This document shows, in pieces, positions 12,350 to 23,400 of a DNA stretch of 64,000 nt. The stretch covers positions 310,001 through 374,000 of the forward strand of contig BBMW01000009.1 of NCBI GenBank assembly GCA_000759755.1. Direction: 5' to 3'. Both the position numbers and the translations under genes were made by a program. Numbering within the stretch: the stretch's first letter is position 1; the number at the start of each line of letters is the position of its first letter. The stretch is from Citrobacter werkmanii NBRC 105721. Lineage in GTDB: Bacteria > Pseudomonadota > Gammaproteobacteria > Enterobacterales > Enterobacteriaceae. The notes under the pieces were generated by a model. That model was not told the DNA's origin and did not search any database. It was given only the letters and a program-made list of their open reading frames with translations.

Positions 12350-13418
12350 GCGCCTTGCGTAATGCCGCCAGCAGTCGGTTATTCTCTTCCATGCTGCGAA
12401 CGGCCACCCGATAATAACGCGTATCCAGTCCTGGATAGTTGGCGCAACTGCGGATCAAAACATGTTGTTCGAGCATGGCGCGTTGCAGATCAACATCCGC
12501 CCGATCGCAGCGTAATAAACGATAATTTGCCCGGCCGGGATACACCGTCAGGCCGGACAGAGCTTGCAACTGTTGATCAAACCGCGCCCCCTCTTGCTCC
12601 AGCCATTTCCACGTCGCCTGCTGATAGGCGCTATCGGGTAAAATAATCTCGCCTGCAAGGGCAGCAAACGCATTAATTGACCACGGCATTTGTTGGCTAC
12701 GCATCTGTGCAACGGCGTGTTCGTTACTGTTGACCAGATACCCCAGGCGCAATCCCGGTATCGCATAGAATTTAGTCAGCGAGCGCAGAACCCAAATATG
12801 TGGATTCCCGTGCAGCAGCGGGATAAACCCCGGCTCACCGGCAATAAAATCAATAAATGCTTCATCAAGGATCAGAGTGATCCCAAGCTGCTCACAACGG
12901 GTAGCAATCTCGTGTAGCAGGTGGTTATCGGGCAGTAATCCGGTGGGATTGTTAGGTGTACAGAGAAACAGGCAGTCCAGTTCTGGGGTTAACGCATCGA
13001 GGATGGCCTCGGTAAGCTGCCAACCATCCTCTTCACGCAGCGCAAATTCATGAATCGTACCCCCCCCCCATTGCAACGCCCGACGATATTCCGCAAACCC
13101 GGGCGTGACGATCATCGCATGGCCTGGCTTGAGGCCATGCACCAGGGTAAAAATAGACTCGGTCTCACCGTTTCCGGCCAGGATCCACGAGGCCGGAATC
13201 TGATGATGATCCGCCAGTGCCGTATGCAGTTGAGCGTAATCGACATCCGGGTAACGCTCCGCGCTGTCCAGATTGTCGATGATCGCGCGTTTTAAACTTG
13301 CTGGCATACCCAGCGGGTTAATATTCGCGCTAAAATCCAGCAATTGTTCAGGCGAGATACCCAACAATTCGGCGGCTTCTCGGGTATTACCACCATGCGC
13401 GCTCTTCAATAAAGACAT
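12324..13418 (-). CDS. cobD: Threonine-phosphate decarboxylase CobD
   Basis: 364 residues, exactly the length of Salmonella CobD. This PLP enzyme turns L-threonine-O-3-phosphate into (R)-1-amino-2-propanol phosphate, the linker for the lower ligand of cobalamin. The PLP lysine is K216 in [15 protein letters not shown], with the usual TPNNPTG and DEAF motifs before it. I chose the start at 13418 ([11 protein letters not shown]); the frame continues 29 codons upstream, but these are not in the family. The codons for Gly118-120 form a 10-base G run. K-12 lacks this gene; cobC is divergent, as in Salmonella. Confidence 0.95.
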   Translation of the reverse strand: MSLLKSAHGGNTREAAELLGISPEQLLDFSANINPLGMPASLKRAIIDNLDSAERYPDVDYAQLHTALADHHQIPASWILAGNGETESIFTLVHGLKPGHAMIVTPGFAEYRRALQWGGGTIHEFALREEDGWQLTEAILDALTPELDCLFLCTPNNPTGLLPDNHLLHEIATRCEQLGITLILDEAFIDFIAGEPGFIPLLHGNPHIWVLRSLTKFYAIPGLRLGYLVNSNEHAVAQMRSQQMPWSINAFAALAGEIILPDSAYQQATWKWLEQEGARFDQQLQALSGLTVYPGRANYRLLRCDRADVDLQRAMLEQHVLIRSCANYPGLDTRYYRVAVRSMEENNRLLAALRKALSGTALVD

Positions 13419-13514
13419 CGTGCCGCTCCACGTAAAAAAGGGTATTTTAGTGAAAAAACTCTGCGCAATCAGGGCAAACATCATATTTTGTGCGAATAGC
13501 TTCACGAGGAAAAC

Positions 13515-14126
13515 ATGAGACTCTGGTTAGTACGGCATGGCGAAACCGACGCCAATGTCGCCGGATTATACAGCGGCCACGCCCCCACTGCGCTAACGGA
13601 GCGGGGGATCGCACAGGCGCAAACAGTGGGCAAGCTGTTACATAATCTTCCCGTTGACAACGTGCTTTGCAGCGAACTCGAACGCGCCCGCCATACAACC
13701 CGGTTGATCTTAGGCGATCGCGACCTCCCGGTACGTATTATGCCTGAGCTGAATGAGATGTTTTTTGGTGACTGGGAAATGCGCCACCATCGCGATTTAG
13801 CACGTGAAGACGCTGAAAATTACGCCTTATGGTGTAACGACTGGCAGAACGCAACGCCAACAAATGGCGAAGGCTTTCAGGCATTTTCTCAGCGGGTTGA
13901 ACGCTTCATTGCCCAGCTTGCCGATTATAAAGCGAGTCAAAATCTGCTGGTGGTGAGTCATCAGGGCGTGCTGAGCGTTTTGATTGCCCGCCTGCTGTCC
14001 ATGCCGGCTGCGGCAATGTGGCATTTCCGCGTCGAACAAGGCTGCTGGAGCGCGATAGATTTATGTGACGATTTCGCGGTACTGAAAGTGCTTAACAGCC
14101 GAGCCGTATGGCATGACGGGGAGTGA
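13515..14126 (+). CDS. cobC: Alpha-ribazole phosphatase CobC
   Basis: 203 residues of the histidine phosphatase superfamily, with the RHGETDAN motif (catalytic His8) near the N-terminus and the second histidine in VVSHQGVLS. It removes phosphate from alpha-ribazole-5'-phosphate or adenosylcobalamin-5'-phosphate at the end of cobalamin assembly. It is divergent from cobD with about 96 bases between starts, so the two may share regulation. The start follows CACGAGGAAAAC. Confidence 0.95.
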   Translation: MRLWLVRHGETDANVAGLYSGHAPTALTERGIAQAQTVGKLLHNLPVDNVLCSELERARHTTRLILGDRDLPVRIMPELNEMFFGDWEMRHHRDLAREDAENYALWCNDWQNATPTNGEGFQAFSQRVERFIAQLADYKASQNLLVVSHQGVLSVLIARLLSMPAAAMWHFRVEQGCWSAIDLCDDFAVLKVLNSRAVWHDGE

Positions 14127-14344
14127 ATGCGCGGTTTTTTCTGCCGAAGGCCCTCTCTCCCATTGACACCCCCTGACAGGCTGTTATCCTCCGCAACCTG
14201 ACTTTTCCCGCCTTTCAGAGCTTTGCAGAAATTGTTTTACAAAAATGGCGATGCATTCTGTGGCGTGGGGTGGGATGATAGCGCACTTCAAAAGCGCTTT
14301 CGGAGACATTTGTCCCGATATCGCCTCTGGTTCAGGTATACTAA

Positions 14345-14698
<354 letters not shown>

Positions 14699-14701
14699 TG
14701 C

Positions 14702-15169
14702 GTGAAGCTGCAACTTGTCGCTGTGGGTACGAAAATGCCTGACTGGGTACAAACAGGATTTACCGAGTATCTGCGTCGGTTTCCGAAAGATATGCCCTTT
14801 GAGCTGATCGAAATCCCGGCAGGAAAACGCGGCAAGAACGCGGACATTAAACGCATTCTCGACAAAGAGGGTGAGCAGATGCTGGCCGCCGCAGGCAAGA
14901 ACCGCATCGTCACCCTTGATATTCCGGGCAAACCCTGGGACACGCCGCAGCTGGCGACCGAACTGGAGCGCTGGAAACTGGACGGCCGCGACGTCAGTCT
15001 GCTGATCGGCGGGCCGGAAGGTCTGTCTCCCGCTTGTAAAGCAGCGGCGGAACAAAGCTGGTCACTCTCTGCGTTAACCCTTCCTCACCCTCTTGTTCGG
15101 GTTCTGGTAGCGGAGAGTCTGTACAGGGCGTGGAGCATTACCACCAACCATCCTTATCACCGTGAGTGA
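14702..15169 (+). CDS. rlmH: 23S rRNA pseudouridine-1915 N3-methyltransferase RlmH
   Basis: 155 residues from a GTG start, matching E. coli RlmH in length. This SPOUT methyltransferase modifies pseudouridine 1915 in helix 69 of 23S rRNA. The SAM-binding knot shows GGPEGLSP and the C-terminal [18 protein letters not shown]. It lies between rsfS and mrdA in a row of closely packed genes. Confidence 0.97.
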   Translation: MKLQLVAVGTKMPDWVQTGFTEYLRRFPKDMPFELIEIPAGKRGKNADIKRILDKEGEQMLAAAGKNRIVTLDIPGKPWDTPQLATELERWKLDGRDVSLLIGGPEGLSPACKAAAEQSWSLSALTLPHPLVRVLVAESLYRAWSITTNHPYHRE

Positions 15170-15199
15170 TCATTGATTCTTGAGTAGATTAAGCAGCGG

Positions 15200-17101
15200 A
15201 TGAAACTACAGAATTCTTTTCGCGACTATTCGGCTGAGTCCGCGCTGTTTGTGCGCCGGGCGCTGGTCGCTTTTTTGGGGATTTTGCTGCTGACCGGCGT
15301 GCTGATCGCCAACCTGTATAATCTGCAAATCGTTCGTTTTACTGATTATCAGACACGTTCGAACGAGAACCGCATTAAACTGGTACCTATTCCTCCCAGT
15401 CGCGGCATTATTTATGACCGCAACGGAATTCCGCTTGCCCTTAACCGCACCATTTATCAGATTGAAATGATGCCGGAGAAGGTAGACAACATTCAGGATA
15501 CGCTCGACGCGCTGCGCAACGTCGTAGATCTGACGGACGACGATATTGCCGCGTTTAAAAAAGAACGCGCCCGTTCACACCGCTTCACCTCTATTCCGGT
15601 AAAAACCAACCTGACGGAAGTTCAGGTCGCACGGTTTGCCGTTAATCAATATCGCTTTCCTGGCGTTGAAGTCAAAGGCTATAAACGCCGCTACTACCCT
15701 TACGGTTCCGCCCTAACCCACGTGATTGGCTACGTATCGAAGATCAACGATAAAGACGTGGACCGCCTGGACAAAGACGGCAAACTGGCTAACTACGCGG
15801 CGACGCACGATATCGGTAAGCTCGGTATTGAACGCTATTATGAAGACGTGCTGCATGGACAGACCGGCTATGAAGAAGTTGAAGTCAACAACCGCGGTCG
15901 TGTCATTCGTCAGCTTAAAGAGGTCGCGCCGCAGGCCGGGCATGATATTTATCTCACGCTGGATTTGAAGCTCCAGCAGTATATTGAAACGCTGTTGGCG
16001 GGGAGCCGCGCCGCCGTGGTGGTCACCGACCCGCGTACCGGTGGCGTTCTGGCGCTGGTCTCCATGCCAAGCTACGACCCCAACCTGTTTGTGGATGGCA
16101 TCTCCAGTAAAGATTACTCCGGGTTGCTCAATGACCCGAATACCCCATTGGTTAACCGCGCCACGCAAGGCGTTTATCCTCCAGCGTCGACGGTTAAGCC
16201 TTACGTTGCGGTTTCTGCGTTAAGCGCAGGCGTCATCACTCGCAATACCGGTCTGTTCGATCCGGGCTGGTGGCAGTTACCCGGCTCTGAGAAACGTTAC
16301 CGCGACTGGAAAAAGTGGGGTCACGGCCACCTGAACATCACCCGCTCTCTGGAAGAGTCCGCGGATACGTTTTTCTATCAAATCGCCTATGATATGGGGA
16401 TAGACCGGCTTTCCGAGTGGATGAGCAAGTTTGGCTACGGTCAATATACGGGCATCGATCTTGCCGAAGAACGTTCCGGAAACATGCCAACCCGTGAATG
16501 GAAGCAAAAACGGTTTAAAAAGCCATGGTACCAGGGTGATACCATTCCGGTCGGCATCGGTCAGGGTTACTGGACGGCAACCCCTATCCAGATGAGTAAA
16601 GCGCTGATGATCCTTATCAACGACGGTTTGGTAAAAGTCCCGCATCTGCTGATGAGCACTGCAGAAAACGGCAAGCAAGTCCCATGGGTGCAGCCGCACG
16701 AACCGCCCGTTGGCGATATTCATTCCGGTTACTGGGAAATCGCCAAAGACGGTATGTACGGCGTCGCTAACCGCCCTAACGGGACTGCACATAAATATTT
16801 CGCTGGCGCGCCATACAAAATTGCGGCGAAATCCGGTACCGCACAGGTCTTTGGCCTGAAAGCTAATGAAACCTATAACGCGCATAAAATCGCCGAACGT
16901 TTACGTGACCACAAGTTAATGACGGCCTTCGCACCTTACGATAACCCCCAGGTCGCTGTCGCCATGATCCTTGAAAACGGCGGTGCGGGTCCGGCTGTAG
17001 GGACGATTATGCGCCAGATCCTTGACCACATTATGTTGGGCGACAACAACACCAATCTGCCTGCGGAAAACCCAGCGGTTGCAGCAGCTGAGGACCAATA
17101 A
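15200..17101 (+). CDS. mrdA: Penicillin-binding protein 2 (peptidoglycan transpeptidase MrdA)
   Basis: 633 residues, the E. coli length. It is the elongasome transpeptidase that cross-links peptidoglycan in the side wall. One N-terminal membrane anchor (residues about 20-45) is followed by the dimerisation domain and the transpeptidase domain. Active-site motifs are visible: SxxK in PPASTVKP (Ser near 330), SxD in SADTFFYQ and KTG-type KSGTAQ. mrdB starts two bases after the stop, so MrdA and its partner glycosyltransferase are made together. Confidence 0.98.
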   Translation: MKLQNSFRDYSAESALFVRRALVAFLGILLLTGVLIANLYNLQIVRFTDYQTRSNENRIKLVPIPPSRGIIYDRNGIPLALNRTIYQIEMMPEKVDNIQDTLDALRNVVDLTDDDIAAFKKERARSHRFTSIPVKTNLTEVQVARFAVNQYRFPGVEVKGYKRRYYPYGSALTHVIGYVSKINDKDVDRLDKDGKLANYAATHDIGKLGIERYYEDVLHGQTGYEEVEVNNRGRVIRQLKEVAPQAGHDIYLTLDLKLQQYIETLLAGSRAAVVVTDPRTGGVLALVSMPSYDPNLFVDGISSKDYSGLLNDPNTPLVNRATQGVYPPASTVKPYVAVSALSAGVITRNTGLFDPGWWQLPGSEKRYRDWKKWGHGHLNITRSLEESADTFFYQIAYDMGIDRLSEWMSKFGYGQYTGIDLAEERSGNMPTREWKQKRFKKPWYQGDTIPVGIGQGYWTATPIQMSKALMILINDGLVKVPHLLMSTAENGKQVPWVQPHEPPVGDIHSGYWEIAKDGMYGVANRPNGTAHKYFAGAPYKIAAKSGTAQVFGLKANETYNAHKIAERLRDHKLMTAFAPYDNPQVAVAMILENGGAGPAVGTIMRQILDHIMLGDNNTNLPAENPAVAAAEDQ

Positions 17102-17103
17102 TC

Positions 17104-18216
17104 GTGACGGATAATCCGAACAAAAAAACATTTTGGGACAAAATCCACATCGATCCCACAATGTTACTTATTTTGCTGGCTCTGCTGGTCTACAGCTCGC
17201 TGGTCATCTGGAGCGCCAGCGGCCAGGATATTGGCATGATGGAGCGTAAGGTCGGTCAGATCGCGATGGGCCTGGTCATCATGGTGGTGATGGCGCAAAT
17301 TCCGCCCAGGGTTTATGAAGGTTGGGCGCCCTATCTCTATATCTTCTGCATCATTCTGTTGGTGGCGGTTGACGCCTTCGGCGCTATTTCCAAAGGCGCC
17401 CAGCGCTGGCTGGATTTGGGTATCGTGCGCTTTCAACCTTCTGAAATCGCCAAGATTGCCGTGCCGCTGATGGTCGCACGCTTCATCAACCGCGACGTCT
17501 GCCCGCCATCGCTAAAAAATACCGCGATTGCGCTGGTGCTGATTTTTATGCCCACGCTGCTGGTTGCCGCTCAGCCTGACCTCGGCACCTCAATTCTGGT
17601 TGCCCTTTCTGGTCTGTTTGTCCTGTTCCTTTCTGGTTTAAGCTGGCGTTTAATCGGTGTGGCAGTCGTTTTGGTCGCCGCGTTTATTCCGATACTGTGG
17701 TTCTTCCTGATGCATGACTACCAGCGTCAACGCGTCATGATGTTACTCGACCCTGAAACCGATCCGCTGGGCGCGGGCTATCACATTATTCAGTCTAAAA
17801 TTGCTATTGGTTCCGGCGGATTACGCGGTAAAGGCTGGCTGCACGGTACGCAGTCGCAGCTTGAGTTTTTACCCGAACGCCACACTGACTTTATCTTCGC
17901 CGTCTTAGCGGAAGAACTGGGTCTGGTGGGAATCTTGATTTTGCTGACGCTGTACATTTTGCTGATTATGCGCGGGTTGTGGATCGCGGCTCGCGCACAA
18001 ACCACCTTTGGTCGCGTCATGGCGGGTGGTTTAATGTTGATATTATTCGTTTATGTCTTCGTAAATATTGGTATGGTGAGCGGTATTCTCCCTGTGGTTG
18101 GGGTTCCACTCCCACTGGTCAGTTACGGAGGCTCAGCACTGATCGTGCTGATGGCCGGGTTCGGGATTGTTATGTCGATCCACACCCATAGAAAAATGTT
18201 GTCGAAAAGCGTGTAA
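17104..18216 (+). CDS. mrdB: Peptidoglycan glycosyltransferase RodA (MrdB)
   Basis: 370 residues from a GTG start, as in E. coli. It is a SEDS-family inner-membrane glycosyltransferase that polymerises lipid II with PBP2. About ten hydrophobic segments are seen. Conserved SEDS parts include [17 protein letters not shown] and the C-terminal [12 protein letters not shown]. It follows mrdA directly and precedes rlpA. Confidence 0.98.
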   Translation: MTDNPNKKTFWDKIHIDPTMLLILLALLVYSSLVIWSASGQDIGMMERKVGQIAMGLVIMVVMAQIPPRVYEGWAPYLYIFCIILLVAVDAFGAISKGAQRWLDLGIVRFQPSEIAKIAVPLMVARFINRDVCPPSLKNTAIALVLIFMPTLLVAAQPDLGTSILVALSGLFVLFLSGLSWRLIGVAVVLVAAFIPILWFFLMHDYQRQRVMMLLDPETDPLGAGYHIIQSKIAIGSGGLRGKGWLHGTQSQLEFLPERHTDFIFAVLAEELGLVGILILLTLYILLIMRGLWIAARAQTTFGRVMAGGLMLILFVYVFVNIGMVSGILPVVGVPLPLVSYGGSALIVLMAGFGIVMSIHTHRKMLSKSV

Positions 18217-18226
18217 GGGGTACGCA

Positions 18227-19321
18227 ATGCGTAAGCAGTGGCTTGGTATCTGCATCGCAGCAGGAATGCTCGCGGCGTGTTCGAATGATGATGGTCAGCA
18301 ACAGGTTGCTGTCGCGCCGCAGCCTGCGGTGTGTAATGGTCCGATTGTTGAAATCAGCGGGGCCGATCCGCGCTTTGAACCCCTGAACCCAACGGCGAAT
18401 CAGGACTACCAGCGTGATGGTAAGAGCTACAAAATAGTCCAGGATCCCTCCCGCTTTAGCCAGGCCGGGCTTGCCGCTATTTATGATGCGGAGCCTGGAA
18501 GCAATTTAACCGCGTCTGGTGAAGCGTTTGATCCAATGCAGTTGACCGCTGCGCACCCGACGCTGCCGATCCCAAGCTATGCCAGAATCACCAACCTGGC
18601 AAACGGCAGGATGATCGTCGTGCGCATTAACGATCGCGGCCCTTATGGCAACGATCGCGTAATTTCACTTTCACGTGCCGCCGCCGATCGACTGAACACG
18701 TCTAACAACACCAAAGTGCGTATCGACCCGATCATCGTCGCTCAGGATGGTTCATTATCCGGACCGGGTATGGCCTGTACGACCGTGGCGAAACAAACCT
18801 ATGCCCTGCCCGCTCGCCCTGATTTAAGCGGTGGTGGCACTATGTCTTCCGCACCGGATGCGGGCCAGCCGCAAAATGACATCCGTCCTATCAGCAATTC
18901 CACGCTGAAAAGCGAGGATGCCAGCGGTGCGCCAGTCAACAGCAGTGGTTTCCTCGGCGCGCCGACAACGCTTGCAGCTGGTGTGCTTGAAGGCAGTGAA
19001 CCCACGCCTGCACCACAGCCTGTAACCACCACTCCCGCGGCATCAACTGCCCCGGTAACCGCGCCAGCGACCGTTGCCGCGCCAGCCGCTGCGACCAACG
19101 GACGCTATGTCGTTCAGGTCGGTGCCGTTAGCGATCAAACCCGAGCGCAGCAGTATCAAAAGCGCTTAAGTCAGCAGTTTGGCGTCCCAGGACGGGTAGT
19201 GCAAAACGGCGCGGTATGGCGTATTCAGATGGGGCCATTCGCCAGCAAAACTGAAGCCTCCTCATTGCAGCAGCGTCTTCAATCCGAGGCACAATTACAG
19301 TCCTTCATCACCGGCATGTAA
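18227..19321 (+). CDS. rlpA: RlpA, septal-ring lipoprotein
   Basis: 364 residues; the E. coli protein is 362. It is an outer-membrane lipoprotein with a double-psi beta-barrel domain (about residues 80-180, with NGRMIVVRINDRGPYGNDRVISLS) and a C-terminal SPOR domain (about 285-364, YVVQVGAVSDQTRAQQY) that binds denuded glycan at the division septum. The lipobox LAAC puts the lipidated Cys at residue 18. A low-complexity Pro/Ala/Thr linker joins the domains. The ATG at 18227 puts the signal peptide first. Confidence 0.96.
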   Translation: MRKQWLGICIAAGMLAACSNDDGQQQVAVAPQPAVCNGPIVEISGADPRFEPLNPTANQDYQRDGKSYKIVQDPSRFSQAGLAAIYDAEPGSNLTASGEAFDPMQLTAAHPTLPIPSYARITNLANGRMIVVRINDRGPYGNDRVISLSRAAADRLNTSNNTKVRIDPIIVAQDGSLSGPGMACTTVAKQTYALPARPDLSGGGTMSSAPDAGQPQNDIRPISNSTLKSEDASGAPVNSSGFLGAPTTLAAGVLEGSEPTPAPQPVTTTPAASTAPVTAPATVAAPAAATNGRYVVQVGAVSDQTRAQQYQKRLSQQFGVPGRVVQNGAVWRIQMGPFASKTEASSLQQRLQSEAQLQSFITGM

Positions 19322-19410
19322 TAACGTAAACCGGGTATCTGAATTGTCAATTTCCGTAAATGACATTAACAAAGTCACGCGGAAAGTCAGATGCCTGCCC
19401 GTTATGCATT

Positions 19411-19419
19411 TGCTATAGT
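19411..19419 (+). promoter_or_regulatory. Probable extended -10 promoter of dacA
   Basis: TGCTATAGT holds an extended -10 element (TGn then TATAGT) about 45 bases before dacA. No good -35 is seen. dacA has its own promoter in E. coli. Confidence 0.45.
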
Positions 19420-19463
19420 AGGGCACTTTTTTTAATTTCATCACGGACGTCGTAGTTCAGACC

Positions 19464-20675
19464 ATGAAGACCACTTTTTCCGCTCGTTTCGTGCAGCGTA
19501 TGGCGCTCACCGCGGCTCTCTGCGCAGCTACTCTCTCTGCTGCACATGCCGATGACCTGAATATTAAAACCATGATCCCCGGCGTTCCGCAGATCGATGC
19601 GGAGTCGTATATCCTGATTGATTACAATTCAGGTAAAGTTCTGGCAGAACAGAATGCTGACACTCGCCGCGACCCCGCCAGCCTGACCAAAATGATGACC
19701 AGCTACGTCATCGGCCAGGCGATGAAAGCCGGGAAGTTCAAAGAAACCGATCTGGTCACCGTCGGCAATGACGCATGGGCTACGGGTAACCCGGTCTTTA
19801 AAGGTTCATCGCTGATGTTCCTCAAGCCAGGCATGCAGGTTCCTGTCTCTCAGTTGATCCGTGGTATTAACCTGCAGTCCGGGAACGACGCATGTGTGGC
19901 GATGGCTGACTTCGCTGCCGGTAGCCAGGACGCTTTCGTCGGCCTGATGAACAGCTATGTGAACGCGCTGGGTCTGAAAAACACCCACTTCCAGACCGTT
20001 CATGGTCTTGATGCTGACGGTCAGTACAGTTCAGCCCGCGATATGGCGATGATTGGTCAGGCGCTGATTCGCGATGTGCCTAATGAATACTCTATCTATA
20101 AAGAAAAAGAGTTCACCTTTAACGGCATTCGTCAGTTAAACCGTAACGGTCTGCTGTGGGATAACAGCCTGAATGTCGACGGTATCAAAACCGGTCACAC
20201 CGATAAAGCTGGCTATAACCTTGTTGCATCCGCAACCGAAGGCCAGATGCGTCTGATCTCCGCCGTAATGGGTGGCCGCACCTATAAAGGTCGCGAAACC
20301 GAAAGCAAAAAACTGCTGACCTGGGGCTTCCGTTTCTTCGAAACCGTCAACCCGCTGAAAGTGGGTAAAGAATTTGCCTCAGAACCCGCCTGGTTTGGTA
20401 ACACCGATCGCGCATCGTTAGGTGTCGATAAGGATGTCTACCTGACCATTCCTCGCGGCCGTATGAAAGATCTGAAAGCAAGTTATGTGCTGAACACCAC
20501 TGAACTGCACGCGCCGCTGCAGAAAAACCAGGTTGTCGGTACTATCAACTTCCAGCTTGATGGCAAAACCATCGAGCAGCGCCCACTGGTCGTGCTGCAG
20601 GAAATCCCGGAAGGCAACTTCTTTGGGAAAATCATTGATTACATTAAATTAATGTTCCACCACTGGTTTGGCTAA
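19464..20675 (+). CDS. dacA: D-alanyl-D-alanine carboxypeptidase DacA (PBP5)
   Basis: 403 residues, equal to E. coli PBP5. It removes the terminal D-Ala from peptidoglycan pentapeptides. A signal peptide (residues 1-29, ending SAAHA) exports it, and an amphipathic C-terminal helix ([17 protein letters not shown]) anchors it on the outer face of the inner membrane. Active-site motifs are SLTK in [12 protein letters not shown] in [10 protein letters not shown] and KTG in DGIKTGHT. It follows rlpA at 142 bases. Confidence 0.98.
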   Translation: MKTTFSARFVQRMALTAALCAATLSAAHADDLNIKTMIPGVPQIDAESYILIDYNSGKVLAEQNADTRRDPASLTKMMTSYVIGQAMKAGKFKETDLVTVGNDAWATGNPVFKGSSLMFLKPGMQVPVSQLIRGINLQSGNDACVAMADFAAGSQDAFVGLMNSYVNALGLKNTHFQTVHGLDADGQYSSARDMAMIGQALIRDVPNEYSIYKEKEFTFNGIRQLNRNGLLWDNSLNVDGIKTGHTDKAGYNLVASATEGQMRLISAVMGGRTYKGRETESKKLLTWGFRFFETVNPLKVGKEFASEPAWFGNTDRASLGVDKDVYLTIPRGRMKDLKASYVLNTTELHAPLQKNQVVGTINFQLDGKTIEQRPLVVLQEIPEGNFFGKIIDYIKLMFHHWFG

Positions 20676-20726
20676 AAATCGAACACTTGAAAGTGTGATT
20701 TACGTCCCCATATACTAGGTATCCAG

Positions 20727-20762
20727 ATAACTCCCACGCGCTGTGGGAGTTATTATTTTTTG
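20727..20762 (+). terminator. Intrinsic terminator between dacA and ybeD
   Basis: A long stem (ATAACTCCCAC paired with GTGGGAGTTAT) with a 5-base loop, followed by a T-rich tract. It ends only 20 bases before ybeD. Confidence 0.8.
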
Positions 20763-20781
20763 ATGTAACGCCGGAGCTGAC

Positions 20782-21045
20782 ATGAAAACCAAACTTAACG
20801 AACTGCTTGAATTCCCTACTCCATTTACTTACAAAGTAATGGGGCAGGCGTTGCCTGAGCTGGTTGATCAGGTGGTTGAAGTGGTACAGCGCCATGCGCC
20901 AGGTGATTACTCTCCGACGGTAAAACCGAGCAGCAAAGGCAACTACCACTCGGTCTCTATCACCATCACTGCTACACACATTGAGCAGGTTGAAACGCTG
21001 TACGAAGAATTAGGTAATATCGATATCGTACGCATGGTGCTGTAA
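20782..21045 (+). CDS. ybeD: YbeD, small conserved protein (DUF493)
   Basis: 87 residues, as in E. coli. It has a ferredoxin-like fold of the DUF493 family, resembling small ACT-like regulatory domains. The position beside lipB and lipA is conserved in enterobacteria and suggests a link to lipoate metabolism, but no role is proven. The start follows CGGAGCTGAC. Confidence 0.95.
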   Translation: MKTKLNELLEFPTPFTYKVMGQALPELVDQVVEVVQRHAPGDYSPTVKPSSKGNYHSVSITITATHIEQVETLYEELGNIDIVRMVL

Positions 21046-21157
21046 AACCTGTCGGTTACCCGCTGCATCCCCGCTCGGGTAACCTCTTCCTCCTGTGATA
21101 TACTTTTCCCCTCTTTAACATTCTCTACTCTGTGTGAGTATCTACGGAGATGCCGTT

Positions 21158-21799
21158 TTGTATCAGGATAAAATTCTGGTCCGCCAGCTCGGTCTTCAAC
21201 CTTACGAGCCAGTCTCTCTGGCCATGCACGAATTTACCGATACCCGCGATGAAAACAGTCATGATGAAATCTGGCTGGTAGAGCATTATCCTGTCTTTAC
21301 TCAGGGTCAGGCAGGTAAAGCCGAGCACGTACTGATGCCGGGAGATATTCCGGTGATTCAGAGCGATCGTGGTGGTCAGGTGACCTACCACGGACCGGGC
21401 CAACAGGTCATGTATGTGCTGTTGAACCTGAAACGCCGCAAACTGGGTGTTCGCGAGCTGGTTACGCTGCTGGAGCAAACTGTCGTCAATACCCTTGCGG
21501 AAATTGGCATCGACGCCCACCCGCGAGCCGACGCGCCTGGCGTTTATGTCGGTGAGAAGAAAATCTGCTCATTAGGGTTACGTATTCGTAAGGGATGTTC
21601 ATTTCACGGCTTAGCGCTCAACGTGGATATGGACCTGTCGCCTTTCCTGCGTATCAATCCTTGTGGTTATGCCGGAATGGAGATGGCAAAAGTATCGCAA
21701 TGGGATAGCGCGGCCACCACTGAGAGCATTCGCCCACGCCTGCTGGCCAACATTCTGGCGCTGTTGGGTAACCCACCGCACGAATACGTTGCGGACTAA
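21158..21799 (+). CDS. lipB: Octanoyltransferase LipB
   Basis: 213 residues from a TTG start, as in E. coli. It moves octanoate from acyl carrier protein to the lipoyl domains of 2-oxoacid dehydrogenases and the glycine cleavage H protein. The catalytic pair is Lys in [10 protein letters not shown] (near 135) and Cys in INPCGYAG (near 169), with the HxPG region TYHGPGQQ. An upstream in-frame GTG at 21134 would add eight residues that are not in the family. LipA, encoded next, completes lipoate synthesis. Confidence 0.95.
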   Translation: MYQDKILVRQLGLQPYEPVSLAMHEFTDTRDENSHDEIWLVEHYPVFTQGQAGKAEHVLMPGDIPVIQSDRGGQVTYHGPGQQVMYVLLNLKRRKLGVRELVTLLEQTVVNTLAEIGIDAHPRADAPGVYVGEKKICSLGLRIRKGCSFHGLALNVDMDLSPFLRINPCGYAGMEMAKVSQWDSAATTESIRPRLLANILALLGNPPHEYVAD

Positions 21800-22005
21800 A
21801 AATGCGGTCATACTTTGCCACGGCATATGTTGTGGCAAATGGCACAAAACAACAACTATTTTACATTTTGCCAGCCTGTCAGGCTGCTTTCTGGCCCGTT
21901 TCAATGATATACTGCGTATCACTAATTCAAAAATAGTTGATAAATGCAACATTCCCTTGAATTGAAACGCTTTCCTTCGTAATTCGCAACTGGAACACGC
22001 AAGCT

Positions 22006-22971
22006 ATGAGTAAACCCATTGTGATGGAACGCGGTGTTAAATACCGCGATGCCGATAAGATGGCTCTTATCCCGGTTAAAAATGTGGCAACAGAGCGTGA
22101 AGCCCTGCTGCGTAAACCGGAATGGATGAAAATAAAACTGCCAGCGGACTCCACTCGCATCCAGGGCATCAAAGCGGCAATGCGCAAAAACGGCCTGCAC
22201 TCTGTCTGCGAAGAAGCTTCCTGCCCTAACCTGGCTGAATGTTTCAATCACGGAACCGCAACCTTTATGATCCTCGGCGCAATCTGTACACGCCGTTGCC
22301 CATTCTGTGACGTTGCCCATGGCCGTCCGGTTGCGCCTGATGCCAACGAGCCGTTGAAACTGGCTCAGACGATTGCGGACATGGCGCTGCGCTATGTCGT
22401 CATTACCTCCGTTGACCGTGACGATCTACGTGACGGCGGCGCTCAGCACTTTGCTGACTGCATCACCGCTATTCGCGAGAAAAGTCCGTCGATTAAGATC
22501 GAAACTCTGGTGCCTGACTTCCGTGGTCGTATGGATCGCGCGCTGGATATTCTCACGGCCACACCGCCGGACGTATTTAACCACAACCTCGAAAACGTAC
22601 CGCGTATTTACCGTAACGTACGTCCGGGAGCTGACTACAACTGGTCGCTGAAGCTTCTGGCGCGTTTCAAAGAAGCGCACCCGGAGATCCCGACTAAATC
22701 GGGTCTGATGGTAGGTCTGGGTGAAACCAATGCCGAAATCATTGAAGTCATGCGCGATCTGCGCAGCCATGGCGTGACCATGCTGACGCTGGGGCAGTAT
22801 TTACAGCCGAGCCGCCATCACCTGCCAGTGCAACGCTACGTCAGCCCGGATGAGTTCGACGAGATGAAAGCCGAAGCCATGGCGATGGGCTTTACCCATG
22901 CAGCCTGCGGCCCATTCGTTCGTTCTTCATACCACGCTGACATGCAGGCCAAAGGGCTGGAAGTGAAGTAA
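22006..22971 (+). CDS. lipA: Lipoyl synthase LipA
   Basis: 321 residues, equal to E. coli LipA. This radical SAM enzyme inserts two sulfurs into protein-bound octanoate. The auxiliary cluster ligands are in [12 protein letters not shown] (C-x4-C-x5-C) and the radical SAM cluster ligands in CTRRCPFC (C-x3-C-x2-C). The conserved serine ligand is in RSSYHAD near the end. In K-12 the LysR gene ybeF lies between lipB and lipA; here the 206-base gap holds no gene. Confidence 0.98.
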   Translation: MSKPIVMERGVKYRDADKMALIPVKNVATEREALLRKPEWMKIKLPADSTRIQGIKAAMRKNGLHSVCEEASCPNLAECFNHGTATFMILGAICTRRCPFCDVAHGRPVAPDANEPLKLAQTIADMALRYVVITSVDRDDLRDGGAQHFADCITAIREKSPSIKIETLVPDFRGRMDRALDILTATPPDVFNHNLENVPRIYRNVRPGADYNWSLKLLARFKEAHPEIPTKSGLMVGLGETNAEIIEVMRDLRSHGVTMLTLGQYLQPSRHHLPVQRYVSPDEFDEMKAEAMAMGFTHAACGPFVRSSYHADMQAKGLEVK

Positions 22972-23001
22972 TCGTGTAATACTCACTTACATTTCAGCAA
23001 T

Positions 23002-23030
23002 AAAAAAACCGGCAAATTGCCGGTTTTTTT
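23002..23030. terminator. Bidirectional terminator between lipA and tatE
   Basis: CCGGCAA and TTGCCGG around a one-base loop, flanked by an A tract on the left and a T tract on the right, so it can end both convergent transcripts. Confidence 0.9.
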
Positions 23031-23068
23031 CATACAGAGCACACAGTAAGAGCATCATGCTCCTGACA

Positions 23069-23272
23069 TTACTCTTTATGAGAGAGCTTTTCCGCCTGAA
23101 CGCTACCATCAGCCTCTTTTCTGGCATCGGCATTATCGTCGTTCATCGCTTTCTTAAAGCCCTTAATTGCCGTTCCCAGGTCTCCACCCAGTGTACGTAA
23201 CTTCTTGGTACCAAACAGCAGAACGACCAGTGCGGCAACCACCAGCAGTTTGGTAATACTAATCTCACCCAT
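23069..23272 (-). CDS. tatE: Sec-independent translocase protein TatE
   Basis: 67 residues, as in E. coli. It is a small TatA-like component of the twin-arginine export pore. An N-terminal membrane helix (residues about 4-20, [18 protein letters not shown]) is followed by the FGTKKL hinge, an amphipathic helix ([14 protein letters not shown]) and a charged tail. It is downstream of ybeM on the same strand. The Tat-dependent DmsA-like enzyme at 42264-44534 is a possible client of the pathway. Confidence 0.97.
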   Translation of the reverse strand: MGEISITKLLVVAALVVLLFGTKKLRTLGGDLGTAIKGFKKAMNDDNADARKEADGSVQAEKLSHKE

Positions 23273-23400
23273 AGATACCTTCTTAACTTAAACCAGGCTG
23301 CATAAAGCGCCATATTAACCTGAGAATATTAACGGCCTTTCGACGCGCGCACACAATAGCAATCTGTAACAAGGTGAATCAAGCCTTGTTTAAAAAAACG

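Noticed and set aside
13419-13505. 29-codon N-terminal extension of cobD
   Set aside because: The extension has no family match, and the start at 13418 gives the exact Salmonella length.
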